From assembly GCA_016296885.1 (NCBI GenBank), contig JAEDHT010000029.1, positions 1-25,452 on the forward strand: 25,452 nt of DNA, read 5' to 3'. The position numbers were made by a program, and so were the translations under genes. Within the stretch, counting starts at the first letter, position 1. Each line of letters begins with the position of its first letter. The notes beneath the pieces were generated by a model that was given only the letters and a program-made list of their open reading frames with translations, did not search any database and was not told the DNA's origin. Positions 8,268-16,013 of this stretch are shown piece after piece. This DNA comes from Clostridiaceae bacterium. Its GTDB lineage: Bacteria > Bacillota > Clostridia > Oscillospirales > Acutalibacteraceae.

Positions 8268-9035
8268 ATGTCTGATGGCAATAGATATAACATTATTGAT
8301 GAGCTAAGAGGTCTGGCGGTAGTCTGCATGATAGTATATCACGCACTATTTACGCTTAGTCAAGTTTTTGGAATGTCATTTGCGGCAACTGCCTTATATT
8401 TTTTCAAACCTGCTGAGCCATATTTTGCCGGACTCTTTATATTCATATCCGGTCTTTGTTCGAGATTGAGCAGTGATAACACAAAACGAGGAATAAAGCT
8501 GGTAATAATAGCAGTTGCTATATCAGCAGTGACAATAATTGTGCTTCCGTCTTTTGGTATGTATAATTATGAGATATATTTTGGAATATTGCACCTTCTG
8601 GCCCTTTCTATCCTCCTATTCTCTGCAACATCGAAATTTCTCGATAAGATAACTCCATTTCTTGGACTAATAATCTTTCTAGCACTGTTTATTTTCACAT
8701 ACAGAGTACCTCAGGGATATATTGGCATAGATTCATTTGGCAGGGAGATACCCGATGTATTTTATAGCGTGCCTTTTCTCTTCTTTTTAGGTTTTCCAAG
8801 TGAGAACTTTTTCTCGGCTGATTATTTCCCGATTTTGCCGTGGTCTATGCTTTTTATCGCAGGCACATTTGTTGGTGTGTGGGCATCCAAAGGCAAGCTA
8901 CCATCTTTCTTTTCAAAATCATGCATTGTTCCATTACAATGGTTTGGAAAAAATGCACTTATGATATATATCCTTCATCAGCCCGTGATATACGGCGCTG
9001 TGTGGGTGGTTCAAAGACTCATTGGTCCACAATAA
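8268..9035 (+). CDS. DUF1624 / heparan-alpha-glucosaminide N-acetyltransferase-like membrane protein
   Basis: A 255-residue multi-pass membrane protein of the DUF1624 (HGSNAT catalytic-domain-like) acyltransferase group. The N-terminal motif IIDELRGLAVVCMIVYHALFTL contains the conserved Asp-x-x-Arg-Gly and the membrane His typical of the group, followed by alternating hydrophobic helices and a terminal NALMIYILHQPVIYG block, also seen in acyltransferase-3 relatives. It probably transfers an acetyl group to a cell-surface sugar; the substrate is unknown. The start at 8268 was chosen over an in-frame ATG at 8196 because GGAGGTG lies 6 nt upstream and the conserved motif begins within ten residues. 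It runs rightward 33 nt ahead of ychF. Confidence 0.78.
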   Translation: MSDGNRYNIIDELRGLAVVCMIVYHALFTLSQVFGMSFAATALYFFKPAEPYFAGLFIFISGLCSRLSSDNTKRGIKLVIIAVAISAVTIIVLPSFGMYNYEIYFGILHLLALSILLFSATSKFLDKITPFLGLIIFLALFIFTYRVPQGYIGIDSFGREIPDVFYSVPFLFFLGFPSENFFSADYFPILPWSMLFIAGTFVGVWASKGKLPSFFSKSCIVPLQWFGKNALMIYILHQPVIYGAVWVVQRLIGPQ

Positions 9036-9068
9036 ACTTATAAATAATTGAAAGGAATTTAACATATT

Positions 9069-10163
9069 ATGAAATTAGGAATCGTAGGTTTGCCAAATGT
9101 AGGCAAAAGCACATTATTTAACGCTATCACAAATGCAGGTGCACAATCTGCAAACTACCCATTCTGCACAATAGAGCCAAATGTAGGTATAGTATCTGTA
9201 CCGGACAAGCGTTTGGATAAACTAGCAGAAATGTATGACCCTGATAAGTTTACCCCTGCAACCATAGAGTTTGTAGATATTGCAGGCTTGGTTAAAGGAG
9301 CATCAAAGGGTGAAGGCTTGGGAAACAAGTTTTTGTCTAATATACGTGAGGTTGACGCTATTGTTCACGTAGTAAGATGCTTTGATAATGACAATATCGT
9401 TCATGTAGATGGCAGTGTAGATCCAAAAAGAGATATCGACACCATCAATCTTGAACTCATCCTTTCTGATGTAGAGATGGTGGAAAGAAGAATAGATAAA
9501 GCTAAAAAAATGCTTAAAGCTGACAAAAAATTTCAGATAGAAGTAGACTTTTTCGAGAGAGTGCTTGAGGCACTGAATGCAGGAAAATCTGCAAGAAGTG
9601 TGGATTGCACAGAAGACGAAGCACAGCTTCTCGCAAGTGTAGCTTTGCTTACAAACAAGCCTATAATATATGCGGCAAATATGAGCGATGCCGACTTTGT
9701 AGATGGTATAGAAGATAACAAATATTTTGCACAGGTAAAAGAGATAGCAGAAAGCGAAAATTCAGCTGTGCTACCAATATGTGCAGAGTTGGAAGCCGAA
9801 ATTGGCGAAATGGAAAAGGACGAAAAGCAAATATTCTTATCCGAATTGGGATTGGAGCAAAGCGGACTTGAAAGACTAATTACAGAATGTTACGCTCTAC
9901 TGGGACTAATATCTTACCTTACAGCAGGCAAGCCCGAAGTGCGTGCATGGACCATAAAAAAAGGCACAAAGGCACCGCAGGCAGCAGGCAAAATTCACAC
10001 TGACTTTGAACGTGGCTTTATTCGTGCAGAAATAATTTCATTTGACGAATTGGTTGAGTGTGGCTCACTCACAGTTGCAAAAGAAAAAGGATTGCTGAGA
10101 AGTGAAGGAAAAGAATACGTGATGAAAGACGGCGATGTAGTTCACTTCCTATTTAATGTATAA
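9069..10163 (+). CDS. ychF: YchF/Ola1 redox-regulated ATPase
   Basis: A 364-residue Obg-related P-loop protein that hydrolyses ATP rather than GTP and associates with ribosomes and stress responses. The P-loop is GLPNVGKST at residues 6-14. FVDIAGLVKGASKGEGLGN is the switch-II region, with the family's characteristic non-Gln hydrophobic position. NMSD in place of the GTPase NKxD specificity motif accounts for ATP preference. A coiled-coil hairpin spans about 130-180, and a C-terminal TGS domain ends in the typical DGDVVHFLFNV. Length matches the family exactly. A weak AAAGGAA lies rather far (about 11 nt) upstream of the ATG. Confidence 0.96.
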   Translation: MKLGIVGLPNVGKSTLFNAITNAGAQSANYPFCTIEPNVGIVSVPDKRLDKLAEMYDPDKFTPATIEFVDIAGLVKGASKGEGLGNKFLSNIREVDAIVHVVRCFDNDNIVHVDGSVDPKRDIDTINLELILSDVEMVERRIDKAKKMLKADKKFQIEVDFFERVLEALNAGKSARSVDCTEDEAQLLASVALLTNKPIIYAANMSDADFVDGIEDNKYFAQVKEIAESENSAVLPICAELEAEIGEMEKDEKQIFLSELGLEQSGLERLITECYALLGLISYLTAGKPEVRAWTIKKGTKAPQAAGKIHTDFERGFIRAEIISFDELVECGSLTVAKEKGLLRSEGKEYVMKDGDVVHFLFNV

Positions 10164-10178
10164 GGGGGATATGTATAG

Positions 10179-10850
10179 ATGGATGAACTTAAAATAAAAA
10201 ATCTCTTGGATTTAGAACACACTATCGCTAAAGATATTTTTGATGGAAAAACATATCCTTGGGAAATATTAGATGAACTAAAACAATTTATTATTGATTT
10301 AGGCCAAAAGCTTGATAAAGATATCTACGAGGAACGTGGAGAAAACATCTGGATTGCAAAAAGTGCAAAGGTCGCACCAAGTGCAAGCCTTACCGGGCCT
10401 CTCATAGTGTGTGAGAATGCCGAAGTACGCCACTGTGCATTTATACGTGGCAGTGCTATAATAGGAAAAAATGCCGTTGTAGGAAACTCCACAGAGCTTA
10501 AAAATTCTTTGCTTTTTGATAATGTGCAAACACCACATTATAACTATATAGGAGATTCTATATTGGGATATAAAGCTCACACCGGAGCCGGCAGTATAAC
10601 ATCGAATTTAAAATCAGATAAATCACTTGTTACAATAAGCATAAATGGCGAAAAGGTTGCAACAGGAAGAAAAAAGCTTGGTGCTATTTTGGGTGACAAT
10701 GTAGAAGTAGGATGTAACAGTGTGCTTAACCCCGGTACTGTTGTAGGAAGAGGTTCAAACGTCTATCCCCTATCCATGGTGAGAGGTTATGTGCCACAAA
10801 ACAGCATATATAAACACAAAGGCGAAATCGCTGAAAAAATAGAGGATTGA
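10179..10850 (+). CDS. Left-handed beta-helix hexapeptide transferase (GlmU C-terminal-like)
   Basis: A 223-residue cytoplasmic protein. The N-terminal 40 residues are helical (LLDLEHTIAKDIFDGKTYPWEIL). From about 55 onward, hexapeptide repeats of the [LIV]-G-x-x-x-x type form a left-handed beta-helix. Runs such as IGKNAVVGNSTELKNSLLFDNVQTPHYNYIGDSILG and the HTGAGSITSNLK block resemble the acetyltransferase half of GlmU and sugar-nucleotidyl transferases. No nucleotidyltransferase domain is present, so it is a stand-alone acyltransferase-like protein whose substrate, perhaps a hexosamine phosphate or nucleotide sugar, is unknown. AAGGGGG lies upstream of the ATG, 15 nt after ychF, so the two are co-transcribed. 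Confidence 0.75.
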   Translation: MDELKIKNLLDLEHTIAKDIFDGKTYPWEILDELKQFIIDLGQKLDKDIYEERGENIWIAKSAKVAPSASLTGPLIVCENAEVRHCAFIRGSAIIGKNAVVGNSTELKNSLLFDNVQTPHYNYIGDSILGYKAHTGAGSITSNLKSDKSLVTISINGEKVATGRKKLGAILGDNVEVGCNSVLNPGTVVGRGSNVYPLSMVRGYVPQNSIYKHKGEIAEKIED

Positions 10851-10970
10851 TGCTTTATCAAAGATAAAAGAAAACTAATAATAAGAGTGGTTGCCATAAT
10901 GTGTGCAGTATTGATAGGACTAAGCTGTATATTTTCTGTGCTTACGTCAGTGGTATCATCAGGCAGCTAA
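10850..10970 (+). pseudogene. Small single-pass membrane protein, apparently frameshifted at its start
   Basis: A frame open from 10851 to the stop at 10968-10970 encodes a basic start FIKDKRKLIIR followed by a clean hydrophobic helix (VVAIMCAVLIGLSCIFSVL) and a short polar tail. It has no ATG, GTG or TTG before its conserved-looking basic region. An ATG at 10850-10852 overlaps the upstream stop in the classic TGATG arrangement and has AGAGG just before it, but reads MLYQR then stop. Removing one base (the C at 10853) would join the ATG directly to the hydrophobic frame, giving a 39-residue protein. Either the gene carries a one-base insertion, or the sequence has an error, or translation starts late at the GTG at 10887. 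Confidence 0.45.
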
Positions 10971-11014
10971 ATTAGAAGCTTTTGCAATATTTTTAAATTT
11001 TTACGAAAAAACAC

Positions 11015-11043
11015 TTGAAAAAATGTATAAACTATGATAGTAT
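11015..11043 (+). promoter_or_regulatory. Promoter of the tRNA-Thr gene
   Basis: TTGAAA (11015-11020) is separated by 17 nt from TAGTAT (11038-11043), about 37 nt upstream of the mature tRNA 5' end. Spacing is optimal and the placement is right for a stand-alone tRNA gene. Confidence 0.65.
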
Positions 11044-11079
11044 ATACAAGCGCCTTTGAGGTGCGTTATAAGTGTGTAA

Positions 11080-11155
11080 GCTGGTATAGCTCAGGAGGCA
11101 GAGCGCATCCTTGGTAAGGATGAGGTCAGCAGTTCGAATCTGCTTATCAGCTCCA
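11080..11155 (+). tRNA. tRNA-Thr (anticodon GGT)
   Basis: A 76-nt tRNA with encoded CCA. The acceptor stem GCTGGTA pairs with TATCAGC, the discriminator is T, and CCA follows. The D-arm is AGCTCAGGAGGCAGAGC. The anticodon stem CATCC/GGATG encloses the loop TTGGTAA, giving anticodon GGT, which reads ACC and ACU threonine codons. The T-arm GCAGTTCGAATCTGC carries the invariant TTCGAAT. It is a single-gene unit with its own promoter and a strong terminator. Confidence 0.96.
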
Positions 11156-11162
11156 TTTTTTT

Positions 11163-11194
11163 AAACTGTGGATTTTTCCACAGTTTATTTTTTT
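11163..11194 (+). terminator. Intrinsic terminator of tRNA-Thr
   Basis: A perfect 10-bp stem AAACTGTGGA / TCCACAGTTT (11163-11172 and 11177-11186) with a TTTT loop is followed by ATTTTTTT. It begins 8 nt after the CCA. Confidence 0.9.
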
Positions 11195-11399
11195 AGAAAA
11201 ACTTTAATTTCAAAAAAAGCAATTTGTTTTTTATTTATAAAAATTCTCTGAATAGTAGGTAAATGTGATATTCCTTTTTTATTATCCCATATAAATAATT
11301 TAAGGAACCCCTCACCTATTATCCTTAAATTACAGCATAGGCATTATAATACCTATATTCAATTTCACTTTTGCATAAATGATATCCTACTCTCTTATA
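11195..11399. repeat. AT-rich intergenic stretch with a 10-bp inverted repeat
   Basis: About 205 nt with no coding potential. It contains a perfect 10-bp inverted repeat, TAATTTAAGG (11296-11305) and CCTTAAATTA (11323-11332), around a 17-nt loop with a C-rich centre. No T-run follows, so it is not an obvious terminator. It lies about 70 nt upstream of the promoter of the next operon and could be an operator or RNA stem. I see no riboswitch consensus. Confidence 0.4.
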
Positions 11400-11427
11400 T
11401 TGACAAAAAATTTAAAAAGGATATAAT
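11400..11427 (+). promoter_or_regulatory. Promoter for the pentein-like / thioesterase operon
   Basis: Perfect consensus TTGACA (11400-11405) and TATAAT (11422-11427) with 16-nt spacing, one less than optimal. The predicted start near 11434 leaves a leader of about 36 nt before the TTG start at 11470. Confidence 0.75.
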
Positions 11428-11469
11428 TTATAAAGCTGATTGACAGTATAAAAGGGCGGGTGATATGGT

Positions 11470-12228
11470 TTGGATAGTTCTCCTATAAAATTTGTAGAGT
11501 ATGCCAATCTTCCGACAAACAAAGTCACTCATGTTATTATAAGTCAGTGTGCAAATAGTATTATTCATAGCTTAAACAGTATTGGAATAAACACTATTCT
11601 TGCAGAGAAGTGCAATTTTTTAAACGAAGCAGAATGTCATCATGCCGATATGCAATGTGTGCATCTGGGAAATAATGAGATATTTGTGCTAAGCGAGTGT
11701 AACAACCTAAAAAGGCAGCTCGAAGATTTAAAATTTAACGTATATACTACCCAGAAACGTCTAAAAAAGAATTATCCCCACAATGTACTATTAAATGCTT
11801 GTATCCTGGGTGATACGATAATATGTAATCCTGACACAGTAGATAAGGAGTTACTTCAAAAACACAGAAAAGTCATATCTGTAAAACAAGGATATTGCAG
11901 ATGCTCAATTGCCGTTGTATCTCAAAATGCTGTTATTACAGCAGACGAAGGTATATACAGGTCACTTAAAAATAGTGATATAGATTGCCTGAAGATTTCT
12001 ACAGGAAATATTGAACTTCCGGGATTTGATTATGGATTTATAGGCGGTTGTTGCGGTAAGCTATCAAAGGATATTCTCGCCTTCAGTGGTAAACTTGAAT
12101 CTCATCCGAACTCAGATAACATTAAAGCTTTTTTAAGAAATTATAACGTGTATTCAGAAAATCTAAATAACGAAAAGTTGATTGATATAGGCGGTATTTT
12201 GCCGGTAATGGAAGGAAAAATAGTATGA
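11470..12228 (+). CDS. DUF6873-like protein of probable pentein (GME) fold
   Basis: A 252-residue protein starting at a TTG, with a GGCGGGTGA ribosome site about 6 nt upstream; an ATG at 11465 is out of frame and stops at once. It resembles the DUF6873 group, predicted to share the fold of guanidine-modifying enzymes (dimethylargininases, amidinotransferases). Visible supports are the HADMQCVHLGNNEIFVLS block near residue 58, GYCRCSIAVVSQNAVITADEGI in the middle, and a glycine/cysteine block GFIGGCCGKL (about 189-198) followed by AFSGKLESHPN. In penteins the catalytic residues are a His and a C-terminal Cys, but I cannot assign them safely here. It is probably enzymatic, reaction unknown. Its stop overlaps the thioesterase start by 4 nt, implying coupled expression. 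Confidence 0.6.
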   Translation: MDSSPIKFVEYANLPTNKVTHVIISQCANSIIHSLNSIGINTILAEKCNFLNEAECHHADMQCVHLGNNEIFVLSECNNLKRQLEDLKFNVYTTQKRLKKNYPHNVLLNACILGDTIICNPDTVDKELLQKHRKVISVKQGYCRCSIAVVSQNAVITADEGIYRSLKNSDIDCLKISTGNIELPGFDYGFIGGCCGKLSKDILAFSGKLESHPNSDNIKAFLRNYNVYSENLNNEKLIDIGGILPVMEGKIV

Positions 12229-12950
12229 GCTACATAGACAGAAAGTACAATTTAAGATTATCAGATTTTGATTCAGATAGACGTCTGCGCATTTCATCAA
12301 TACTCGATCTCTTTCAAGATATAGCAGCAATCCATTCAGAGATGATTGGAACAGGTTTTGATGAGGTGAAAAAGCTAGGTGTATCATGGGTGATTATGAG
12401 AACAAAGCTAAAAATCCACAAGCTTCCTAAAATGTATACAAATGTAACAGTCCGCACATGGCCTCATAAACCATCACGCTCATGCTTTATAAGAGATAAT
12501 GAAATATATGATGAAGATGGTAATCTACTTATAGAGGGTTCATCACTTTGGACAGTGATTGACAATGAAACCCGAAAACAAAGTGAACCTGGTCTTATTA
12601 AATATACATTAGATAGTTACTATGATCATAGCACACTATCAGGTGAAATGATAAAACGAATTAGGGATTTTGATACAGATACTATAGCCCCTCTCTGCAC
12701 TGTAACACCCCTGATGTCTGACCTCGACTTTAACGGTCATGTAAACAATACTAAATATGTAAAATATGCATTTGATGCCTTGCAACAAAAAAGCGAACCA
12801 AAAGTAAATGAGTTTCAGATAGATTATCATAAGGAATTAAGGCTGGGAGATAATATCAATGTATATTGCCAGCAAAGTGATGGTGTCTGTGTCTTTAAGG
12901 GTGTAGATCAAGAGGGAAAAGCTTGTTTCTTTATAAAAACAAAGGAATAA
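12225..12950 (+). CDS. Acyl-ACP thioesterase (FatA/FatB-like hotdog protein)
   Basis: A 241-residue double-hotdog thioesterase that should release free fatty acids from acyl carrier protein in the cytoplasm. Family blocks are the N-terminal LRLSDFDSDRRLRISSILDLFQDIAAIHSE, GVSWVIMRTKLKIHKLPKMYTNVTVRTWP, and the second-hotdog motif SDLDFNGHVNNTKYVKYAFDAL. That last motif carries the Asn-x-His segment (NGHVNNTKY) which holds catalytic residues in plant and bacterial homologues. Length is typical for bacterial members. It overlaps the preceding gene by ATGA. The physiological role of these enzymes in Clostridia is not settled. Confidence 0.88.
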   Translation: MSYIDRKYNLRLSDFDSDRRLRISSILDLFQDIAAIHSEMIGTGFDEVKKLGVSWVIMRTKLKIHKLPKMYTNVTVRTWPHKPSRSCFIRDNEIYDEDGNLLIEGSSLWTVIDNETRKQSEPGLIKYTLDSYYDHSTLSGEMIKRIRDFDTDTIAPLCTVTPLMSDLDFNGHVNNTKYVKYAFDALQQKSEPKVNEFQIDYHKELRLGDNINVYCQQSDGVCVFKGVDQEGKACFFIKTKE

Positions 12951-12968
12951 TAATTTTTAGCATTTGCA

Positions 12969-13043
12969 AAAAAATCAAGTATTTAATAGTTTTATTTAGC
13001 AAAAATATTATTGATTAAATTATAAATAAATACTTGATTTTTT
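12969..13043. repeat. Perfect 17-bp inverted repeat upstream of SRP RNA
   Basis: The arm at 12969-12985 (AAAAAATCAAGTATTTA) is exactly complementary to 13027-13043, with a 41-nt AT-rich loop. Read rightward the right arm ends in TTTTTT, so it could act as a long-loop terminator for the thioesterase operon. The right arm also contains the -35 box of the SRP RNA promoter, which suggests a possible control role. Confidence 0.6.
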
Positions 13044-13062
13044 AGAAATAATGCTGTATAAT
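13034..13062 (+). promoter_or_regulatory. Promoter for SRP RNA (and probably dnaX)
   Basis: TTGATT (13034-13039) followed after 17 nt by perfect TATAAT (13057-13062). Predicted start near 13069, about 36 nt before the paired 5' end of the SRP RNA, so the primary transcript would carry a short leader that is trimmed. No other promoter is evident before dnaX. Confidence 0.7.
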
Positions 13063-13104
13063 AAACCACGTAGTCAGTTTTAGAGCATTTTAAATCATAC
13101 ATTT

Positions 13105-13222
13105 GGATATGCAAACGGCAGGCGCTGTGCGGCATTTCGCCGTGAACCATGTCAGGCGGGGAACCGAGCAGCATTAAGCGGTTTGTTGTGCGCGATACAG
13201 TTAGTCTGTCGCTTGCATATCC
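13105..13222 (+). ncRNA. ffs: Signal recognition particle RNA, small (4.5S-like) type
   Basis: RNA partner of Ffh for co-translational targeting to the membrane. The ends close as a perfect 10-bp helix GGATATGCAA / TTGCATATCC (13105-13114 and 13213-13222), followed by CGGCAG/CTGTCG. The apical domain carries the conserved Ffh-binding loop: GTCAGG on the 5' side, a GGAA tetraloop on a CGG/CCG helix, and AGCAGCA on the 3' side. It is about 118 nt, so it lacks the Alu domain of the roughly 270-nt Bacillus RNA. A T-run (13234-13240) follows. The position just upstream of dnaX is usual in Firmicutes. Confidence 0.9.
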
Positions 13223-13257
13223 GAGTGTATGTATTTTTTTATAAAGAGGTGAGATAT

Positions 13258-14964
13258 TTGTATCAGGTTCTTTACAGAAAATGGAGGCCAAAAACATTTG
13301 ATGATGTCTGTGGTCAGCCACAAGTAACGGAAACAGTAAAAAGTCAACTTAAAAACGGTAGAATATCTCACGCATATCTTTTTACAGGATCCAGAGGAAC
13401 AGGAAAGACCACGTGTGCCAAAATTTTGGCAAAAGCTGTAAACTGTCTTAATCTCAAGGATGGCAATCCATGTGGAGAATGCGAAATCTGCAAAGGAATA
13501 GATTCCGGTCGAATTCTTGATGTAACAGAGATGGATGCCGCAAGTAATAACCACGTTGATGATATTAAGAGTCTGATTGACGAGGTCAATTATTCACCAA
13601 GTGAGGCAAAATACAGAGTTTATATTGTAGATGAGGTTCATATGCTGACTAAATCCGCATTTAATGCCTTACTCAAAACTCTTGAAGAGCCTCCTGCCCA
13701 CGTCGTTTTTATACTTGCTACAACTGAGATACATGAATTGCCTGCAACCATCGTATCACGTTGCCAAAGATTCGATTTTCACAGAATTGATATGCAAATC
13801 ATTGCAGACAGGCTAATTTATATAGCAAATGAAGAGGGGTCTGTGCTAGAACGTGACGCAGCATTGCTAATTGGAGCACTTGCCGATGGCGCCTTGAGAG
13901 ATGCTTTGTCTATTCTTGATAGAGCAATGAGTATTGATAAAAATGTAACAGCTGATATTGTGAGAAAGCTTGCCGGTATAGCCGACAGAGAACATTTGTT
14001 TGCAATTTCGGATTGTGTGAACCAGCGAAACACAAATGAGGTGCTTGGCATAGTAGACAAGCTTTATCGTGAGTCTATGAATTGTTTGCAGCTTTGTAAG
14101 GAGCTGATATCACATTATAGATCTATCATGCTCATTAAAACAATGAAGGACCCACGTTCTCTGGTTATCATGACAGATCAGGAGTTTGAGCGTGGAAGTT
14201 CTATCGCCTCTAATATGTCACTTGAAAAAATAACATACGCTGTCAGCACACTATTTACAGCTAACGAAAAAATATTAAAAGGTGCTGATTCAAGAATAGA
14301 GCTTGAGCTCGCACTTGTCAGGTTGTGTTCACCTGAGCTTGATATGGATTATGATGCGATTTTATCAAGACTATCTAGCCTTGAGATAAGTCTGAAAAAT
14401 GGAAATTTCTCTCATAATTACACAAGGTCGGATGATAATTCACACGTTGCTGAAGATTTGCATGACGATGCTCATCTAAATAATGTGACACCATCCAAAC
14501 CAAAGGTTATTGAGCGTAATATACCATCGTTTGATAATGATAATATCAAGAGGGATACTCCCGTGAATGACACGGCTACTCCCCCACCGGTGCAACCGAC
14601 TTCGACAAACACCAAAAAACTTGATTTTGAAGAAATAAAAAGCAAAGCTGTTCCATTTGAAAAGTGGAATGATGTTTTAGCGGTTATGAGCAGATATTCT
14701 AAGGCTATTACCTCTGCATTTGACGGCACAGCCGCTTACATAAGCGGAGATTATATCCTTATTGACTCTGAAAACGAGATGCCATTCCTCTTGTTGAAAC
14801 AGCCTCTGCAAAGGGACAAAATGAGGACTGCAATCAGGCAGGTAACCGGCAGAGTATATAAGCTTGGACCATACAATCAAGTGAAAGCAACTCAAAAAGA
14901 AGATCCCTTAAATAATTTTATAAACAAGGCAAAACAACAGGGTATTGATGTAAAAACAAATTAG
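13258..14964 (+). CDS. dnaX: DNA polymerase III subunit gamma/tau
   Basis: A 568-residue clamp-loader ATPase that loads the beta clamp and links polymerase cores at the fork. The opening YQVLYRKWRPKTFDDVCGQ is diagnostic. The Walker A motif GSRGTGKTT is at residues 44-52, zinc cysteines are C63, C72, C75 and C78, and the Walker B YIVDEVHML and sensor blocks (ATTEIHELPATIVSRCQRF) follow. After about residue 360 come a clamp-loader domain III and a low-complexity Pro/Asp/Asn-rich linker before a tau-type C-terminal domain. The start is a TTG at 13258, with AGAGGTGA 5 nt upstream; an ATG at 13183 lies inside the SRP RNA and adds non-conserved residues. ybaB follows after 26 nt. Confidence 0.96.
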   Translation: MYQVLYRKWRPKTFDDVCGQPQVTETVKSQLKNGRISHAYLFTGSRGTGKTTCAKILAKAVNCLNLKDGNPCGECEICKGIDSGRILDVTEMDAASNNHVDDIKSLIDEVNYSPSEAKYRVYIVDEVHMLTKSAFNALLKTLEEPPAHVVFILATTEIHELPATIVSRCQRFDFHRIDMQIIADRLIYIANEEGSVLERDAALLIGALADGALRDALSILDRAMSIDKNVTADIVRKLAGIADREHLFAISDCVNQRNTNEVLGIVDKLYRESMNCLQLCKELISHYRSIMLIKTMKDPRSLVIMTDQEFERGSSIASNMSLEKITYAVSTLFTANEKILKGADSRIELELALVRLCSPELDMDYDAILSRLSSLEISLKNGNFSHNYTRSDDNSHVAEDLHDDAHLNNVTPSKPKVIERNIPSFDNDNIKRDTPVNDTATPPPVQPTSTNTKKLDFEEIKSKAVPFEKWNDVLAVMSRYSKAITSAFDGTAAYISGDYILIDSENEMPFLLLKQPLQRDKMRTAIRQVTGRVYKLGPYNQVKATQKEDPLNNFINKAKQQGIDVKTN

Positions 14965-14990
14965 TTTATAAAAAACGGAGGAAATTTAAA

Positions 14991-15344
14991 ATGAAAGCAA
15001 GAATCCCACACAATTATACAGGCTCATCAGCACCAACAAGTATGCAACAACTAGCAAAACAGGCACAGAAGATGCAAGAAGAGATGGAAAACGCAACAGC
15101 AGAGCTTGATGAAAAAGAATACAGTGCAAGTGCCGGTGGTTCAGCAGTTAATGTTATTATTAGTGGTAAACTACAGATAAAGAAAATAGATATTAGCCCT
15201 GAGGTTATCGACCCGGAAGACCCAGAGATGCTTGCAGATCTCGTTATGGCAGCAGTAAACGAGGCAATCAGAAATGCTAACGAAGAGAAAGAAAGCGTTA
15301 TGACAAAGATTTCCGGCGGAATAAGTATTCCGGGATTATTCTAA
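14991..15344 (+). CDS. ybaB: YbaB/EbfC-family nucleoid-associated protein
   Basis: A 117-residue protein of the YbaB/EbfC family, a small dimeric DNA-binding protein that coats the nucleoid. A coiled N-terminal helix (MQQLAKQAQKMQEEMENATAELDEKEYSASAGG) is followed by the sheet block VNVIISGKLQIKKIDISPEVIDPEDPEMLADLVMAAVNEAI and a Gly-rich end. Compared with typical members it carries a 15-residue extension before the first helix (MKARIPHNYTGSSAP). A strong CGGAGGAAA lies upstream. The dnaX-ybaB-recR order is conserved in many bacteria. Confidence 0.94.
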   Translation: MKARIPHNYTGSSAPTSMQQLAKQAQKMQEEMENATAELDEKEYSASAGGSAVNVIISGKLQIKKIDISPEVIDPEDPEMLADLVMAAVNEAIRNANEEKESVMTKISGGISIPGLF

Positions 15345-15345
15345 T

Positions 15346-15948
15346 ATGTCATCATATAATGTCGCTCCACTTGATAATTTAATTGATCAATTTGAGCGTT
15401 TACCCAATATTGGACATAAATCGGCACAGCGTTTAGCGTATCATATACTCACGCTTCCTGAAAGCACCGTAAAAGAATTTGCAAATGCACTCATTAACGC
15501 AAAAAAGAGTATACATTTTTGCAAATCCTGCTGTAATCTAACAGACAAGGAATATTGTCCTATATGCTCCAACTCCAAGAGAGACGCAAGCACCATATGT
15601 GTGGTAGAGAGACCTAGAGATGTGGTTGCAATGGAACGTACACAGGAATATACCGGTGTTTATCACGTGTTGCATGGTGCTATATCCCCTCTTATGGGTA
15701 TCGGTCCTGATTCACTTTGCATAAAGGAGCTGTTAGCACGAGTAGGCAACGGCGAAATTAAAGAGGTAATCATGGCAACCAATCCTACTGTAGAAGGCGA
15801 AGCTACTGCAGTATATCTGTCAAAGCTCTTAAAGCCACTTGGAGTAAAGGTTACTCACCTTGCATATGGAATACCGGTTGGAGCTGATTTGACGTACGCT
15901 GATGAAATAACTCTAGCTCGTGCACTTGAGGGAAGAACTGATCTATAA
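15346..15948 (+). CDS. recR: Recombination mediator RecR
   Basis: A 200-residue protein that acts with RecF/RecO to load RecA on gapped DNA. The helix-hairpin-helix region (NLIDQFERLPNIGHKSAQRLAYHIL) is followed by a four-cysteine zinc finger (C59, C62, C71, C74), a TOPRIM domain beginning ICVVERPRDVVAMER, and the C-terminal Walker-B-like ATNPTVEGEATAVYLSKLL block. Full family length. The ATG lies one base after the ybaB stop with no separate ribosome site, so it is read by coupling. Confidence 0.97.
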   Translation: MSSYNVAPLDNLIDQFERLPNIGHKSAQRLAYHILTLPESTVKEFANALINAKKSIHFCKSCCNLTDKEYCPICSNSKRDASTICVVERPRDVVAMERTQEYTGVYHVLHGAISPLMGIGPDSLCIKELLARVGNGEIKEVIMATNPTVEGEATAVYLSKLLKPLGVKVTHLAYGIPVGADLTYADEITLARALEGRTDL

Positions 15949-15958
15949 AGAAATTAAT

Positions 15959-15987
15959 CCGGGATGGTTCTGTACAAACTGTCCCGG
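15959..15987 (+). promoter_or_regulatory. GC-rich hairpin between recR and smpB
   Basis: An 11-bp stem with two G-U pairs (CCGGGATGGTT, 15959-15969; AACTGTCCCGG, 15977-15987) and a 7-nt loop, starting 10 nt after the recR stop. No U-run follows, so it is more likely a partial attenuator, RNA-stability or processing element than a full terminator. Confidence 0.55.
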
Positions 15988-16013
15988 AAAATAACGAAAG
16001 AAAGGTGTGCTAA

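Noticed and set aside
13183..13257. ATG-initiated extension of DnaX into the SRP RNA
   Set aside because: These codons are the 3' strand of the SRP RNA closing helix; the conserved DnaX start is at the TTG with a good ribosome site.
14610..14630. A-run in dnaX that might be a programmed frameshift site for a short gamma form
   Set aside because: The A-run is not in the X-XXY-YYZ phase needed for -1 slippage, and no following hairpin was evident.
15959..15987. Hairpin after recR as a full terminator
   Set aside because: No U-tract follows, and smpB lies 26 nt further with no separate promoter seen; kept only as an RNA element.
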